From NCBI GenBank assembly GCA_022702705.1, contig CM040430.1, positions 74,775,239-74,839,238 on the forward strand: a stretch of 64,000 nucleotides of DNA, read 5' to 3'. This document shows positions 23,204 through 34,810 of this stretch, one piece after another. Origin of the DNA: Papilionanthe hookeriana x Papilionanthe teres. Lineage: Eukaryota; Streptophyta; Magnoliopsida; Asparagales; Orchidaceae. The first letter of the stretch is position 1. Each line of letters starts with the position of its first letter. The notes beneath the pieces were generated by a model. That model was given only the letters and a program-made list of their open reading frames with translations. It made no database searches and had not been told where the DNA came from. The position numbers and the translations under genes were made by a program.

Positions 23204-23339
23204 AACAAATGGACCCCCAATAGGTGTGGTGTGCTTAAATTCAGACATCTGGTTAAAGATTGTTCCTTTGGGACCTTGGCAATGGGGAGGCCAAGTTCTG
23301 GCTGGACATTTGGTGTCCACAAGTGTGACCGGTGCCTTG

Positions 23340-24815
23340 CTCTTATAATTATGACCCTCACTTAAAGATGGTTGATTGTTTGGATAGAGATTATTTGACA
23401 TTGCCTATAATTCATTCACTTCTTCAGGATCCTTCTACTAATCAAATTTTTAAGCTGAATTTTGATAGGAATAGAATTGACAAAATTATCTGGTGGGCTT
23501 ACACTAATCAGAGTCCTACAAAAGCTATTTACTCCAAACTCTATAGCTAGGAACAGGTGCCTTGGGAGGAGACTATCTAGAATAAATACTTGTCCCCTTC
23601 CATGTCTTTCTTTTACTGGAGAACATTCCACAAACTATTACCTATTAATGATATTATCAAACTTAAAAGGTTGAGTGGTCCTTCTAGATGCTGGTTATGT
23701 TTGAAAAAGGAAGCTATCCCTCACCTCTTCTTTGAGTGCAGGTTCTCTCAGGATGTATGGTCTGTACTCTCTCAACAATTGCTATTAGATTATCTTCACC
23801 CGCAGTGGTTACACTTTCAATCCTGTTGGACTAGTCGGAAAGCCGCTAAATCTGAACCCATCCCTTTTACATTGCTTGGTTCTTATTGATGGCTAGGAAT
23901 CAGGCCAAATTTGATGGAAGGCCACCTTCTGTTGCACAGGTGGTTAGGAACTATACTTCCTATCTACATAAATGTAAAAGGACGTATGGTTTGTATTCTC
24001 TCAACAATTGCTATTAGATTATCTTCACCTGCAGTGGTTACACTTTTCGCTTCTATTTGACTAGTTGGAAAGCTGCTAAACCAGAAACCATCCCTTTCAC
24101 ATTGCTTGGTTCTTATGAATGGCTAGGAATTAAGCCAAATTTGATGGAAGGCCAACTTTTGTTGCACATGTAGTTAGGAATTGTACTTCCTATCTACATA
24201 AATTGATTCAACATAAAATATTCCCCAATATTTGCTCTTTCCACATTCCTGAAAGACTGGCTTCCCCCTTGGTCACCAAAGTATTTTGTAAACTCCCTAC
24301 CCATTCCACCATTAAGGTCAACACATATGGTTGCTTTTCTGATTTGGGTATTCATGTGGGGGGGGGTGGGTATTCAGAAACCATGCTAGGCACTGTTTAC
24401 TGTTCTTCCATGCCCTTGTCAAAGCTTTAGATGCCCTTGAAGCTTAACTCATAGTTGTATATTGGGCTATTAAATTTGCTATCATGAATCATTGATTTCA
24501 TCTACATATGGAAGAAGACTCTACTGTGATGATACACTTGCTGGAACAAGACGAGCAATCACCACGGCATCATCTATAATGGATCCAGAAGATCAACTCC
24601 CTTAGACCTTATCTCAATGTCCACTTCTCCTTTAACTGCAGAGAAGGGAACAGACCTGCAAAATGGCTAGCTATAGTAGGACTGTCCGCCTCTGCTATTA
24701 TTGTTTCTTCTTCTCCCCTAAACCCCCCTACTCCAATTTTTGCTTTTTGGGGACCTTCTTAATGCCACTCATTTCATAATTGTACTTTGATTTTTATTAA
24801 TAGAAGGATCTTTCT
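23340..24815 (+). mobile_element. L1-type LINE 3' end (LINE copy 2)
   Basis: A plus-strand fragment starting in the linker (NQIFKLNFDRNRIDKIIWW), then zf-RVT at about 23570-23790 (SMSFFYWRTFHKLL, then CWLCLKKEAIPHLFFECRF), and RNase H remnants near 24440-24700 (LIVVYWAIKFA, EEDSTVMIHLL, FNCREGNRPAKWLA). It ends with a 3' UTR and a TA/TG/CG microsatellite. RT and everything upstream is missing. Stops and frameshifts are frequent, and a 229-bp internal tandem duplication adds another shift. It is clearly related to LINE copy 1 but not a recent copy of it. Confidence 0.85.
23755..24212 (+). repeat. 229-bp tandem duplication inside LINE copy 2
   Basis: CTCAACAATTGCTATTAGAT begins at 23771 and again at 24000. 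The two units run in parallel through TTGCTTGGTTCTTAT, GGCTAGGAAT and CTTCCTATCTACATAAAT. They differ at many positions, so the duplication is old. 229 is not a multiple of three, so it breaks the reading frame. Confidence 0.9.
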
Positions 24816-24880
24816 TATATATATATATGTGTGTGTGTGTGTGTGCGCGCGCGCGCGCGCAAAGAGAAAGAGAGAGAGGT
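24815..24880. repeat. Compound microsatellite (TA)n(TG)n(CG)n then GA-rich
   Basis: TA, then TG, then CG dinucleotide runs follow without break, then AGAG and a G-rich stretch to about 24900. It sits at the LINE 3' end, so it probably evolved from the LINE tail. Alternating TG/CG of this length favours Z-DNA. Confidence 0.9.
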
Positions 24881-24899
24881 GGGGGGAGGGGGTGCGAGG

Positions 24900-27530
24900 A
24901 GAGGATATTAAGTGTAGTCCAATTAAGTGTATGGTGCTAATAAAATGGTAACTTTCCCTTCAAATGAGTGATATTTGGCAACGATGCCTTGCGAATTAAT
25001 AATATTTTATTCCAAGTCAAATGATCAATTTTGCATGAATTTTATAAACTATACCTTTCATTTTAAAACTTAAATTTTAAAATTATAATGAAAATTAAAA
25101 ATTCAAATTTTAAAATTTGAAGTTAAAATTTTCATATTTTATAATAGTTAGGAAAATTGACATTTTAATAATATTGCATCTTACATACACTATTAAATAT
25201 GAGACTAATGACGTTTAAATTCTAAAATTATTTGCAAGCTTGAGTTCTTGAACTTGGCCTTCTTCATTCGACTTTAGCTTGATGATACATCATAAATGCT
25301 AGCCTTCTAAGAGTTGCCCTTCTTTTTTATTTAAAAGCTAGAATGTGCCATGGATGAATATATAAATTATCCTTAATTCTACATATTCGATAGAGATCCA
25401 TATAGAGATTGCTAGAGAGTTCTAGGAATGAAATAAAAAACACTTGACCAATGCTCAATTTCACCCAAAATCATTCCTTGGACTATGTTGATGTTTGCCA
25501 CCACGCTTAGAAATAAATCTACTCATACATAGAACATACGTTGAACAAAAGATGACTGCAATCAACCAATGTTGATGCTACATATAAAAATAACACCAAT
25601 GCGCATTGTTAACCAACACCAATATTATTTGTTCATAAATGTCTAAACTCGGTCAACGACTAGAATCTATTACCCGTCTTCTCCATCATTGATAAAACTA
25701 ATAATAATAATGTAAGGTACCACTATTTTCCAACACGTAAGTGCGCGTAACATTCATTACTCTTTAATACTTGACTTGTGATGTCAGCTTTCCTAGTTAC
25801 TAATCTTTCTTTAAAAAAAGAAAATATAATTTGACATCCATTGTTCCAATTTAACCCTCATCTAGCACCAAGAAACACTTAACGATCATCAGCCACCAAA
25901 GTTTGATGACTACAATACTGATCATCAGTCTAACTTTTTTATAAGGAGAATGACAAGAAAAAATAATGAAGTTTAACTTATTGATTCGCACCCATTGCCT
26001 AAAAATGTTCAATGTTTCTCAACTTATTGCTTGGCACATGTTTTCTTAATTATTTATCTCATCTATGATATGAGGAACTATTGAGTAAGCTATATTTATT
26101 ACGTAATGTTTAATATTATAGTTAAATATGATCCACGCCTAACAAAATAAGATGTTTTTTAATAATCAACATGTGAAGTTTTCCTTCTTAATTATTTATG
26201 TTGCCACTAATAAGGATAATAACTAAGAAGACCAATAATTATCACTGTAAATCTAATCTTTCCAATTAAATATCATATGAGGTCTTCTAATATATGATAT
26301 TTGTTATTTGTTGATGTTGACCATTATGGGACACTCAATATTTGATGTTTGATTTTCTAATTAATACAAAGGGAATGGTCAAACAAGTCATTGAATAGTA
26401 CTCAACATTTGATTTTCTTGTCTGATTGTCATCCAATAGTTATTAATAATGATATTTGTTAGTCACATATGCATAACGTTCATCCTCCTTGTGATCAACA
26501 TTATATTTATGGATAAAATTATCGAGCATACCATCTCCCATCATTATATGTCTAAATTCATAGTAGATCGTTATCTACCAACTGCTAATGTCTGTCATAA
26601 TAACCTAGTAATGTCTTTTGCATGGCTTCGTACACACTAGTTTCACCTTTTCATATAAGAATGATCACGCAAACCAAAATCTATTGCCCCATATTCAATC
26701 TTCCCTATCAAGTATCACATGATGCTTTGGACTGATAAAAAAACTAATGTTCATCAACTGTTAATATCTAACATCCATCATCTAAATAATCAAGTCCCTT
26801 CTGTTATAAGGAGAATGATTTTAACTACCACCCAAAATACAACAGTTACATACTAAAATTCTAGAAATCATTTAACGCAACTGAGGTTTTAAACAGCTTG
26901 TCTCAGAAAAAATTAAAAATAAATAAATAAATAAATAAATAAAAATAATAATATTGAAGTCATACACAACAGATTCTATGACATTGTTTCTATCAAATAC
27001 GCCTAGAAGAAATCAGAGAATGAGGTCATGAACAAGAATTAAAGTAAAAGGGAAGGCTCCTCGACACTATTATACTTGGAGGCCTTTGGCTTCCATCCCG
27101 CAGGTCGGGCTTCGAGTGCAGAATCTGTCAACTTCTTACAATTATAATTATATTTGGCTAAAACAGTTCAAAATAAGAATTAGTTTTAAACAGGAGAACA
27201 ACGAAATAAAAATATTGACCTCCCGAAAAATAATTACATAAAAAAGCAAGTTAAGTAAACACTTGATGAGAATGACATTTTCTTTTTCTATAAATAGAAG
27301 TGAACAATTCATCTAATCTAATTGCTCCATTTATAAAATTGAGATTTAAAAAAATTTTGAAAAAAAAAAGAAGGCCCGCTTGTTCAGAGTTCTGAACTTC
27401 AGCAAATGGGGCGTCTTACTTAAACGTTAGTTCTGAACATTAAATGAAATAAATAGTCGAATTACGATTTTATATTTTTAAGTGAACAATATTCAACATA
27501 AGAATAAAAATAAATTAAGACAGTTACTAC
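24900..27530. other. AT-rich intergenic DNA, no gene recognised
   Basis: No coding block recognised on either strand. Between about 25840 and 26840 similar phrases recur in decayed form. ATAAGGAGAATGA occurs near 25941 and 26810 with a variant near 26211. A block beginning near 26230 (AATCTTTCC, then ATCATATGA) resembles one near 26680 (AATCTTCCC, then ATCACATGA). This suggests an old degenerate repeat of about 440 bases. An (AAAT)n microsatellite lies at about 26911-26950. Confidence 0.5.
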
Positions 27531-27580
27531 AGAAAATATATCTTCATTGTCCAAGTAATCAGCAGCTCTGTTTCTTTGGA

Positions 27581-27680
27581 TCACTCATCTCTAGCAATGC
27601 CGAACAATTGTACAAAATCCACCTCTTCCATCACTCATCTCTAGCAATGCCGAACAATTGTACAAAATCCACCTCTTCCT
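27581..27680. repeat. 50-bp perfect tandem duplication next to a host gene
   Basis: 27581-27630 is repeated at 27631-27680 with a difference only at the last base. It lies 17 bases beyond the stop codon of the minus-strand gene that ends at 27697, so it would fall in its 3' UTR. The near-identity of the two units means it is recent. Confidence 0.95.
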
Positions 27681-27696
27681 CCAGATTAAGACTAAT

Positions 27697-28128
27697 CTAA
27701 GCTTCTGAACCGGATACAGAAAACCTCCCAAAACCCCATTGTCCAACCTGATACATCTCCTTCCAAGCTCTCTCTTCCATCATATCTACTATCCCTATTC
27801 CTACTAAATTCTCCACCCTCAACTCTACATTCCTATCTCCCAACCCTTCCCATTTCACACCACCCCCACCTCCTTCCAAAGCCCCCCTCCTCCTTTTCAA
27901 AATTCGCAGGCATCTCCTGCACGCAGCGCAGGGAAGTTTGAAGAAAGCCAAAGCCAAGAAGCTCAACACAGCGCAAGGACAGCAGCTAACTGCTATAATG
28001 TCAGCGACTGCAGCTGCCGCACACGAGTTGCATGAACAACTCTTATCGTACTTGATTTCTTCTTCAACCCCGTCGCCACCGCTTACCTGCTGCCGTCTTC
28101 TGGCCTCGGCTTCGCCTCGACGCCTCAT
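27697..28128 (-). CDS. Small Cys-rich plant protein of unknown function (143 aa)
   Basis: This is the best host gene in the window. The N-terminus is Arg/Gly/Glu-rich and charged (residues 1-30). A Cys- and Ala-rich hydrophobic stretch follows at about residues 31-67 (CSCNSC, then VADIIAVSCCPCAVLSFLAL, then FFKLP), which could be a membrane helix or a metal- or lipid-modified segment. A basic CRRCLRILKRRR run, a Gly-rich linker and a C-terminal ERAWKEMYQVGQWGFGR motif complete it. Plants have a family of small uncharacterised proteins with a CCPCA core, a K-x-P segment and a C-terminal W-x-x-(Y/F)-x(n)-G-F/W-x-R ending, and this looks like a member; I assign that from memory of the pattern. 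The frame is uninterrupted and G/C-richer than its surroundings. A GTAAGC within codons 16-18 could be a splice donor, but the frame reads through it. Start chosen as the first in-frame ATG. Confidence 0.6.
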   Translation of the reverse strand: MRRRGEAEARRRQQVSGGDGVEEEIKYDKSCSCNSCAAAAVADIIAVSCCPCAVLSFLALAFFKLPCAACRRCLRILKRRRGALEGGGGGVKWEGLGDRNVELRVENLVGIGIVDMMEERAWKEMYQVGQWGFGRFSVSGSEA

Positions 28129-28169
28129 CGGAGGGTTTGAGAACTACGAGTTGCTTTGAAAGTATAGCA

Positions 28170-30800
28170 AGTGCATGAGCTCGGCTAAATCGAAAATATT
28201 TTGTCTTATGAAGCCCATCATGAAAGTCGGACAAAAGTCCAATGAGGGAATTGGTTCTAGTAATTCGAAAATATTATTAGTCAGTAACAAAAGAGATAAA
28301 AACAAATTAAATAGGAAGAAGGTGAAAAAAAAAATTCTATTGTAATCTTTTTTTTTTTTTCTGTTTTAATTATTTTAATAATTTAATACAACATCTTGAT
28401 ATCAGTGAATAATAAATCCTAAGTTAGCGTTAAAAAAAGGGATACATGGCACACAATCCTTATGAATTTACATATCTTATTTAAAATTTAATATTTAAAT
28501 ATGTAACACTTATAGTTTTTAATAATAAATAAAAAATATATCACTAATATTAATTTCCATTAAAGTGAAAGATTATTGTGTAAGTTTTGATATGTTAAAA
28601 CACAGAGGGTAACATACGTAAAAAAAAAAAACAATCTTTAGGTATTAGAAATATAAATTCGTAAGAATTATGTTGTATGCATAAATTCACGTGCAAGCCT
28701 TCTGGCATTGTTGTTAAGGACTTTGATTTTCATTACGAAGATGGGTTAACTATTGAATGAGACAGAAGTATACACAACATCAAGCAAATTACACGCACAA
28801 TTTGATTTGAATTAAGCATATAAACATTCTAGTCGTTTTTTGAACTTCATCCTATAATAAATCTCAACTTATAGTATGCATTTAATCATAGAAGTTTCAG
28901 AAAAAACTATAAATAAAACTTAAAATTTACTCAATTTTTTTTCTTAAAAAACTTCCTTCTTACTAGAAAATTGCTTGTATGGAATATTTTCCCATGAAAG
29001 CTCTAGGTAGTATAAATTTGATTTTTTTCCTTGCAGCATATTTTATAAAAGCAAGATACTTCTCACATCACACAAGTCAACATACACTTAAAAATCAACT
29101 CTATAATTATACAAAAAAATTTTGCATCAAGACTTTCAAATGAAAAACACTCAATTTTAGCTTAAACACATTGAATTTATTTACAAAATTGTGAATATAA
29201 CTAATCAATAAAAGTTTATTTTACCTTCATCTGAAAATAAATTGAATAAATTTAAAATTATTATAAGTATCATAAATTCGGTTAGTATTTTATATTTTCC
29301 TAAGATACATTATTTATAAAATGTCTTCAAAAAAAATGCCGACAAGGCATTCTTTTAAATGCCCAACAGTTTTCAAAAATAAAAAATAAAGAAGCAATCC
29401 TTGAGGAGTAAATTTCATTGCTGCAGCGTGCTCCCAGGCAAATTTTCACCGTTCGAGGCATCTTTTTGGTTAAGGTAAATCGAAATTGCAGGCCACTTTT
29501 AATTGCCTATTGCTTTTCGGGAAATTGATTGCAGCATCAGACTAAAATCTGCAAGAGAGAGCTGTTTCTCTACAGGAATGCATAGATGCCGTTTGAGTCA
29601 TCCCTTCCACTTGAAATGGGGGTTATAAGGAAAAACTGATGTGGAGGAGACAATGAGCCTAACCGAGTTCTTGCAAGATCATCTCACGTCTTGTCCTCAA
29701 AAGGTAAAGTATACTTCAAATGCCATCTGATCACACATCACTCGTCCTTTCTCTTTACTTCTTAACAGTGCATTATTATTCACTACTCGGAGGACTAATC
29801 CAACTATTTATAAATCTATCACCTACAATTTTCTTTTAAGAAGTGAAACACATCTTTTTAATTTATAGGTAAGGTGATAGAATTGCAAAAGGCAGGGTTT
29901 TAGATGTTAGATCTGTAAATACACGAGAATTGAGTGGTATACATGTAAATCTTCTAACATTTACTTTCCCACAACTAAATTGCTTAGGCACAACAGGGAT
30001 TGCCTTAGGCAGGTAGCTTTAATATTTTCCAGTATGATGTTAGTAATGCACGTGACATGTCTCACATGTTCCCCATTGGAACAGTTGACTGGGGAATCTA
30101 TTTTATCGATCTGTCTAACAATAAAAAATGCTTCCATGATATATTATAATTGCGTTAATAATTATTATGTCAGGATGAGATTTGGCATAGGGAACATATA
30201 AGTATTATTACTTCCTCGAAATAATTAAGTTCAGTCGACTTCAACCTTCCTCTATATGTACAGTAAAGACTATTTGTCACATCAGTACAGACCATGAGAG
30301 CCTACTTTAGCACTGGTGAAGGCTTACGTTTTTTCAGTATAAGCCCATTTTGTACCCTCAAATACTCAACAAATACATTTTTTTATTGGGTATGATGTGG
30401 CCATATAATGCTGATATTAATAATATATATTTTTCTTCGGAATTTCATAAAAGAATATCAATGCTATTTCGGATTTTATGTTTAAAATAATAATCCTGTT
30501 TCGTGGACTATTTTCGCGCATACAAAAAATTAATGAAGATTTACTATTATTTTTTGTATTTGCACAGTCAAATTATAAAAGCGGGTCCCCTTACGCATTT
30601 AATGAAATGGTTTAAAAATTGGTCACAATTGCAGGTCTCTATGAACTGTAATTACAGCCACTACCTCTGTTTAGCATCTGCTTGCCCTTTTGAATATAAT
30701 AGTACTAATGGAAAGTGACCGACACTGTCCTCATCTATCACTCTCAGAAGGATTTGGAGCAAATAGGATAACAGCAATATGAACTGCCGGTAAAGAAAGC
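28170..30800. other. AT-rich DNA without a recognised gene
   Basis: Mostly A/T-rich with homopolymer runs (for example T13 near 28350). It could include the promoter of the minus-strand gene at 27697-28128. A less AT-rich patch at 29400-29710 has exon-like texture on both strands: on plus, ATGAGCCTAACCGAG at 29652 leads to AAAG/GTAAAG at 29702; on minus, a TTGCAG acceptor-like site near 29550. Neither reading can be extended into a protein I recognise. Confidence 0.4.
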
Positions 30801-30841
30801 TCAAGCTGACGCGACAGAGTGAGAGCGGAGCTGACTTACCT

Positions 30842-31090
30842 GTGCAGGATAATCAACGGCGGGGATGAATGAGGCGGTGGCGAGGGAGTGTGAACGCACC
30901 GTCAGGAGGGTTTTAGTGGAGGGCCAGATGTCAGGTGCCCCGCCGGAGAAGTTCCAAACTGCTCCACTCCGGCGAGCTTATCGGAGGGCGGAAAACTGGA
31001 AAGAAATGGAGAGGGAAAGATAGAGGGGAGAAGGGAGGGAGGAGATTCCGTAAATAGGAATTTGATTTCTACTGTTACCCAGACCAAAAT
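30842..31090 (-). other. Possible first exon or leader of an unidentified minus-strand gene
   Basis: Read on the minus strand, a pyrimidine-rich leader (CCCTCCCTTCTCCCC, then TTTCCCTCTCC) is followed by a G/C-richer segment ending CCTGCACAG, then GTAAGT, a consensus splice donor, at about 30848-30843. The layout is that of a plant 5' UTR exon. A 61-codon frame at 30902-31087 runs through it but resembles nothing. A frame open to the donor lacks an ATG. No matching downstream exon was found, although the minus-strand gene at 27697-28128 lies about 2.7 kb downstream. Confidence 0.4.
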
Positions 31091-31532
31091 TGCTTACCGA
31101 ACGCCTTTTTTAAATATTCATTGAGTCCGGAATCGCTGTCAGCGTATATTTTCGAAGTTGATGAATAAGATTTGCATTTAATAGGCTATTGATCATATAT
31201 TAATAAAAAATATTATTTTAATTTTTTTTAGTTAAATAGTGGGAAATAAATTTTTGTATCATGATATTGAGTTCTAATGTATCAGCAAAGTTTGTGTGCC
31301 TTTCTAAAAGCATAACTTAATAAAGAAGAAAAAAAATAATGTTGTAATGAAGGCTTGTCAATAATGATGTTTGCTGATCTTTTACTTATTTTAAGGTATG
31401 CATTAAAAATTTCTTTAAATAGATTGTTGAACTTCTGACCCAGCAATCATTGGTTTTTTGAGATTTATATCCCAACTTCTAAGGGTGCCCAATACAATAA
31501 AGAGGTCCTCATAACGGAAATACTTTTTCCTA

Positions 31533-31566
31533 TGGAGTCCGGATGTAGTTCTGTATCCGGACTCCA
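31533..31566. repeat. 12-bp perfect hairpin
   Basis: TGGAGTCCGGAT, a 10-base loop, then ATCCGGACTCCA. It stands alone in AT-rich DNA upstream of the ULP1-like gene. It does not look like a transcription terminator, which would not be expected in plants, and may be an end of a small foldback element. Confidence 0.75.
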
Positions 31567-32144
31567 ATAACATTACGCCACGTTTATCTGACTAGGTTCA
31601 CTTTAAACAAAAAGTAAAAATTGTTTTTTACGAATGACCCGACTTAAACCAGCCCGATGCTTCAAAAATCATAAAAGCGTTAACCATATCGACTGTTAGA
31701 ATCATTGATTCTAAAATGAAAAATAGATGCGCATCTCTTCATTCTCCAATTTTGTCGTTTGTCATCTGCTAGGGTTTCCATTGTTGCATTCCGTGAGCTT
31801 GGGTTTGAATTGCGTCTAATCTGAGTTCATCTTTACTGTTGTAAATCTTTTGATCTTAAAGTTTTGTGCGATAGAAGATTTCCGTGAGCTGTTAGGGTTT
31901 ACAGTGCGAACTCATGTAGTTCTTTTTACTTTTGAAGCAAGCTAACAATGGAAGAGAAAAAGGAAATCAAAGAGGCTAAGAATATATAGTGGGAAGATTC
32001 TAGGAAGATGGAAACTGAAGTATCAGAGAAGATGTTAACGAAAGAGCGTAAGAAGAAGTAAACCAAAAAGTCTAAAAAGGACACCGAAGTGGTTAAGAGC
32101 CAACAAAAGTCATGTATGTAATTTTGTTTGTGCTTATTTTTGCA

Positions 32145-32570
32145 TTCAATAACACCATAATTTCAGCTAAATAATACCACAATAACACCAAAATAACATC
32201 ATGATAATATCAAAAATAATACTAAAGTAACTCTAAAATAACACCCAGATCAAACAACAATAATATCATAGTATAAATTAAATAACACCAAACATACCAA
32301 CACTATAACACTGAGGCAATACCAAAACAACACCAAAACAACAACGAAATAATAACAAAAAAACAACAAAATAACACCAATATCACACTAACATTTCAAT
32401 AACACCACACTAACTCCTCAATAACAGCTAAATAACACCACAAAAGATGCCTCTAATTATAGCTAAATAACATCAAAATATAACTGAAATAACACCATAT
32501 CATAACACAAAAATTATCAAAAGAACACCAAGATAATACCAAGATAACACGGGAATAATATTAAAATAAA
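32145..32570 (+). repeat. Degenerate AATAACACC array
   Basis: AATAACACC, AAATAACACCA and close variants recur roughly every 8-20 bases through this stretch on the plus strand. It is probably intronic within the ULP1-like gene. The reverse complement motif fills 32585-32720 and 33700-34025. Confidence 0.8.
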
Positions 32571-33699
32571 ATTAAAAAAAAAAACATCACTTTGGTGTTA
32601 TTGGCATGCTATGCGAAATTATTGCAATGTTATTATGGTGTTATTCATGTATTATTCTGGTGCTATGGTGATGTTTCTGCATTGTGCATATGGTGTTATT
32701 TTGTTGGTATACTATTAGTGTTATTATAATGATAATTTGTTGTTGTATTCATGTTGGTTTATGAACCCAAGGAACTTCAACTGTAAATGTAGTCAATCGG
32801 TAGTAAAAGATACACTTGATAAGGTCCAACCTAGCATATCTGAGGACACCTGAAATAAACTAACAACAATGAATTTAGATCAATTTTTTATCTCCCTTCG
32901 TATTTACAAGATAATATCCTGACATTGCACATATTAAAATGTTGGGATTTTGATCAGATGTAACCAAAATGAGCGGTAATGAGTTAAAATTTGATCCTTG
33001 TCAGGTTCTTTTACTGATAGGCATGACCAACAGGGGATCAACAGTAAATTAGAATATAGTTCCATCTTGTGGTGTGGATGCCAGATAAATAAAGAGTGGC
33101 CTAGTGAAGATTTCAACCTCCTTTAATGAACTATTTCTTAAGTTTTTGTTATCAAATATATTTTTTAATTCTAGCAACTTTAGTGTGCCCAAAGGGCTTT
33201 ACACATTTGGTGAGAATGTATAATCTTTCTTTTTATTTACTTGGCCTGCTGGGGTATGTGACTTCCTCACTGAGCAAGTGAATGTCATTGCCTATAAAAT
33301 AAAGCGGAATCAGCCATTGGGACATATAAATAGTATTTTTGTTCTAACGGTTGGTATATTTTATATACCTTTTAAGGGTTTCTCTCTTTTTTGTCATAGC
33401 AGATTAAGATTTATCTTTTATACTACTTTGGCTTTGTGAGCATACATCTTTGGTTATTCTGCTACTCCTGAGGGATAAACCTCACATGCTAAGGTGGCCA
33501 ATAAATGTGAGCTAGAAGGCAACACATTCATCAAGCCTTTAAGAGGCTTTGCCTTGTAAAGGTAAGTCATTTATCTTGTTAGATAAAATTTTTAATTTTT
33601 CAAAAATTATAGCTCTAATATTCATGCTGTATTTATTTATTAGAGGTGTAATATTTTCTGTAATATGCTTACACATTTAAGTTCTTTATCTCATCATTC

Positions 33700-34025
33700 C
33701 ATTAAGGTTTTATTGTGGTGTTTTACTGTTGTTATCTAGTGTTATTGCATTATTATGTGGTATTATTATGTATTATTTAGGTGTTTTTTGTATTATTTAG
33801 TTTTTTTAAGAGATTTATGTTTTAGGTTTTATTAAGATGTTATTTAGGTGTTATTCTGGAGTTATTCTTGTATTCTTGTGGTATTACTACGGTGTTAGTT
33901 CTATTTTATTGAGGTGTTATTTGCGCCATACTCTTATGTTACTGTTCTGTTATTTAGATGTTATTTTGGGTGTTATTTAGGTGTTATTATTGTGTTCTTT
34001 GGGTGTTATTTTGGTATAACATTGT
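33700..34025 (+). repeat. Degenerate GGTGTTATT array, inverse of the 32145 array
   Basis: TTAGGTGTTATT, TTGGGTGTTATT and variants recur densely here, and a shorter run lies at 32585-32720. These are the reverse complement of the AATAACACC units upstream, so transcripts could fold back. Probably intronic. Confidence 0.8.
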
Positions 34026-34810
34026 TTTTCTGAAATTCATTGTAGGTTTATGAATTATTTTTAGCTTTGAACGATGACGAACATCAATTGCTCACCCCTC
34101 CAGTTGAAGAGCTATCTAGTCCAGTCAAGATCATCCCACACCTTAAAACTTACTCCACATCAGAGTCACCTAATTCTTATGAGAATGATCCCCTAGTTCC
34201 AAGTGATATCAAGCCTCAACCAACATCTAAATACTCTAATGAAGGATTAGAAGAAATAATCCAACCAAATACTTAGAAATCAAAAAATTTTCTTTTTGAA
34301 TTTCAAGAATCAATGAATTCCCATTTTTAAAGAGGAATTAAGTTCCCCATGTACTATATTTGAGCTGAAGAGAAGAAAAATAGTATATGAAGTAGAGCAA
34401 CATCCTAAATGTTCATTAGAGGATTTACTTGCACAAATTGAACAATCAGAGGAGATACTAAAATCACTTATGCATATTGAATCAAGACAAACCATATGGG
34501 ATGAAATTGTTCTACAATAACCAATAACAATAGAAGATTTAAATACTTATGCAATTGTTTGTGGCCTACCAACTATACATACTAAGAAAGCAGAACAACA
34601 TCAAATAACAGCAGCTGAAGACACTTACGCCACTAGGGATGACCAATTACATGTACAAACTGATAAAGTTTAGGAGTAATTAATAACATAAGATGAAGAT
34701 ACTGATACAATATATTAGATAATAAATGATGTAATTATATCTTTAAATAAAGAGGAACATGAGCATGACACACCCTGAGAAACTGAACCAATAGATGACT
34801 ATCCTCTAAA

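Larger units (their letters stand above)
20630..23330 (-). mobile_element. Family A LTR fragment with adjoining internal sequence (copy 2)
   Basis: Read on the minus strand, internal sequence from about 23330 ends in ATTGGGGGTCCATT, then the LTR starts TGTTGACCTCAT at 23207. It runs about 2.6 kb through the U3, the promoter region (TATA-like box at 20823-20830) and a little beyond, to about 20630. It is therefore the start of a 3' LTR plus a short part of the 3' UTR; the remainder is missing. Both edges touch LINE sequence, so the fragment has lost its flanks by insertion or deletion. Confidence 0.85.

Noticed and set aside
23340..24430. LINE copy 2 as the missing half of LINE copy 1, separated by the LTR fragment
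   Set aside because: Both carry the same 3' domains (zf-RVT and RNase H) in opposite orientation, so they are two separate copies.
27938..28159. Plus-strand 73-codon frame opposite the host gene
   Set aside because: Overlaps the minus-strand gene with the clearer motif structure; Ala/Ser-rich by composition.
29652..29702. Plus-strand mini-exon starting ATGAGCCTAACC and ending at a GTAAAG donor
   Set aside because: Only 17 codons, no continuation found, and the opposite strand is just as exon-like.
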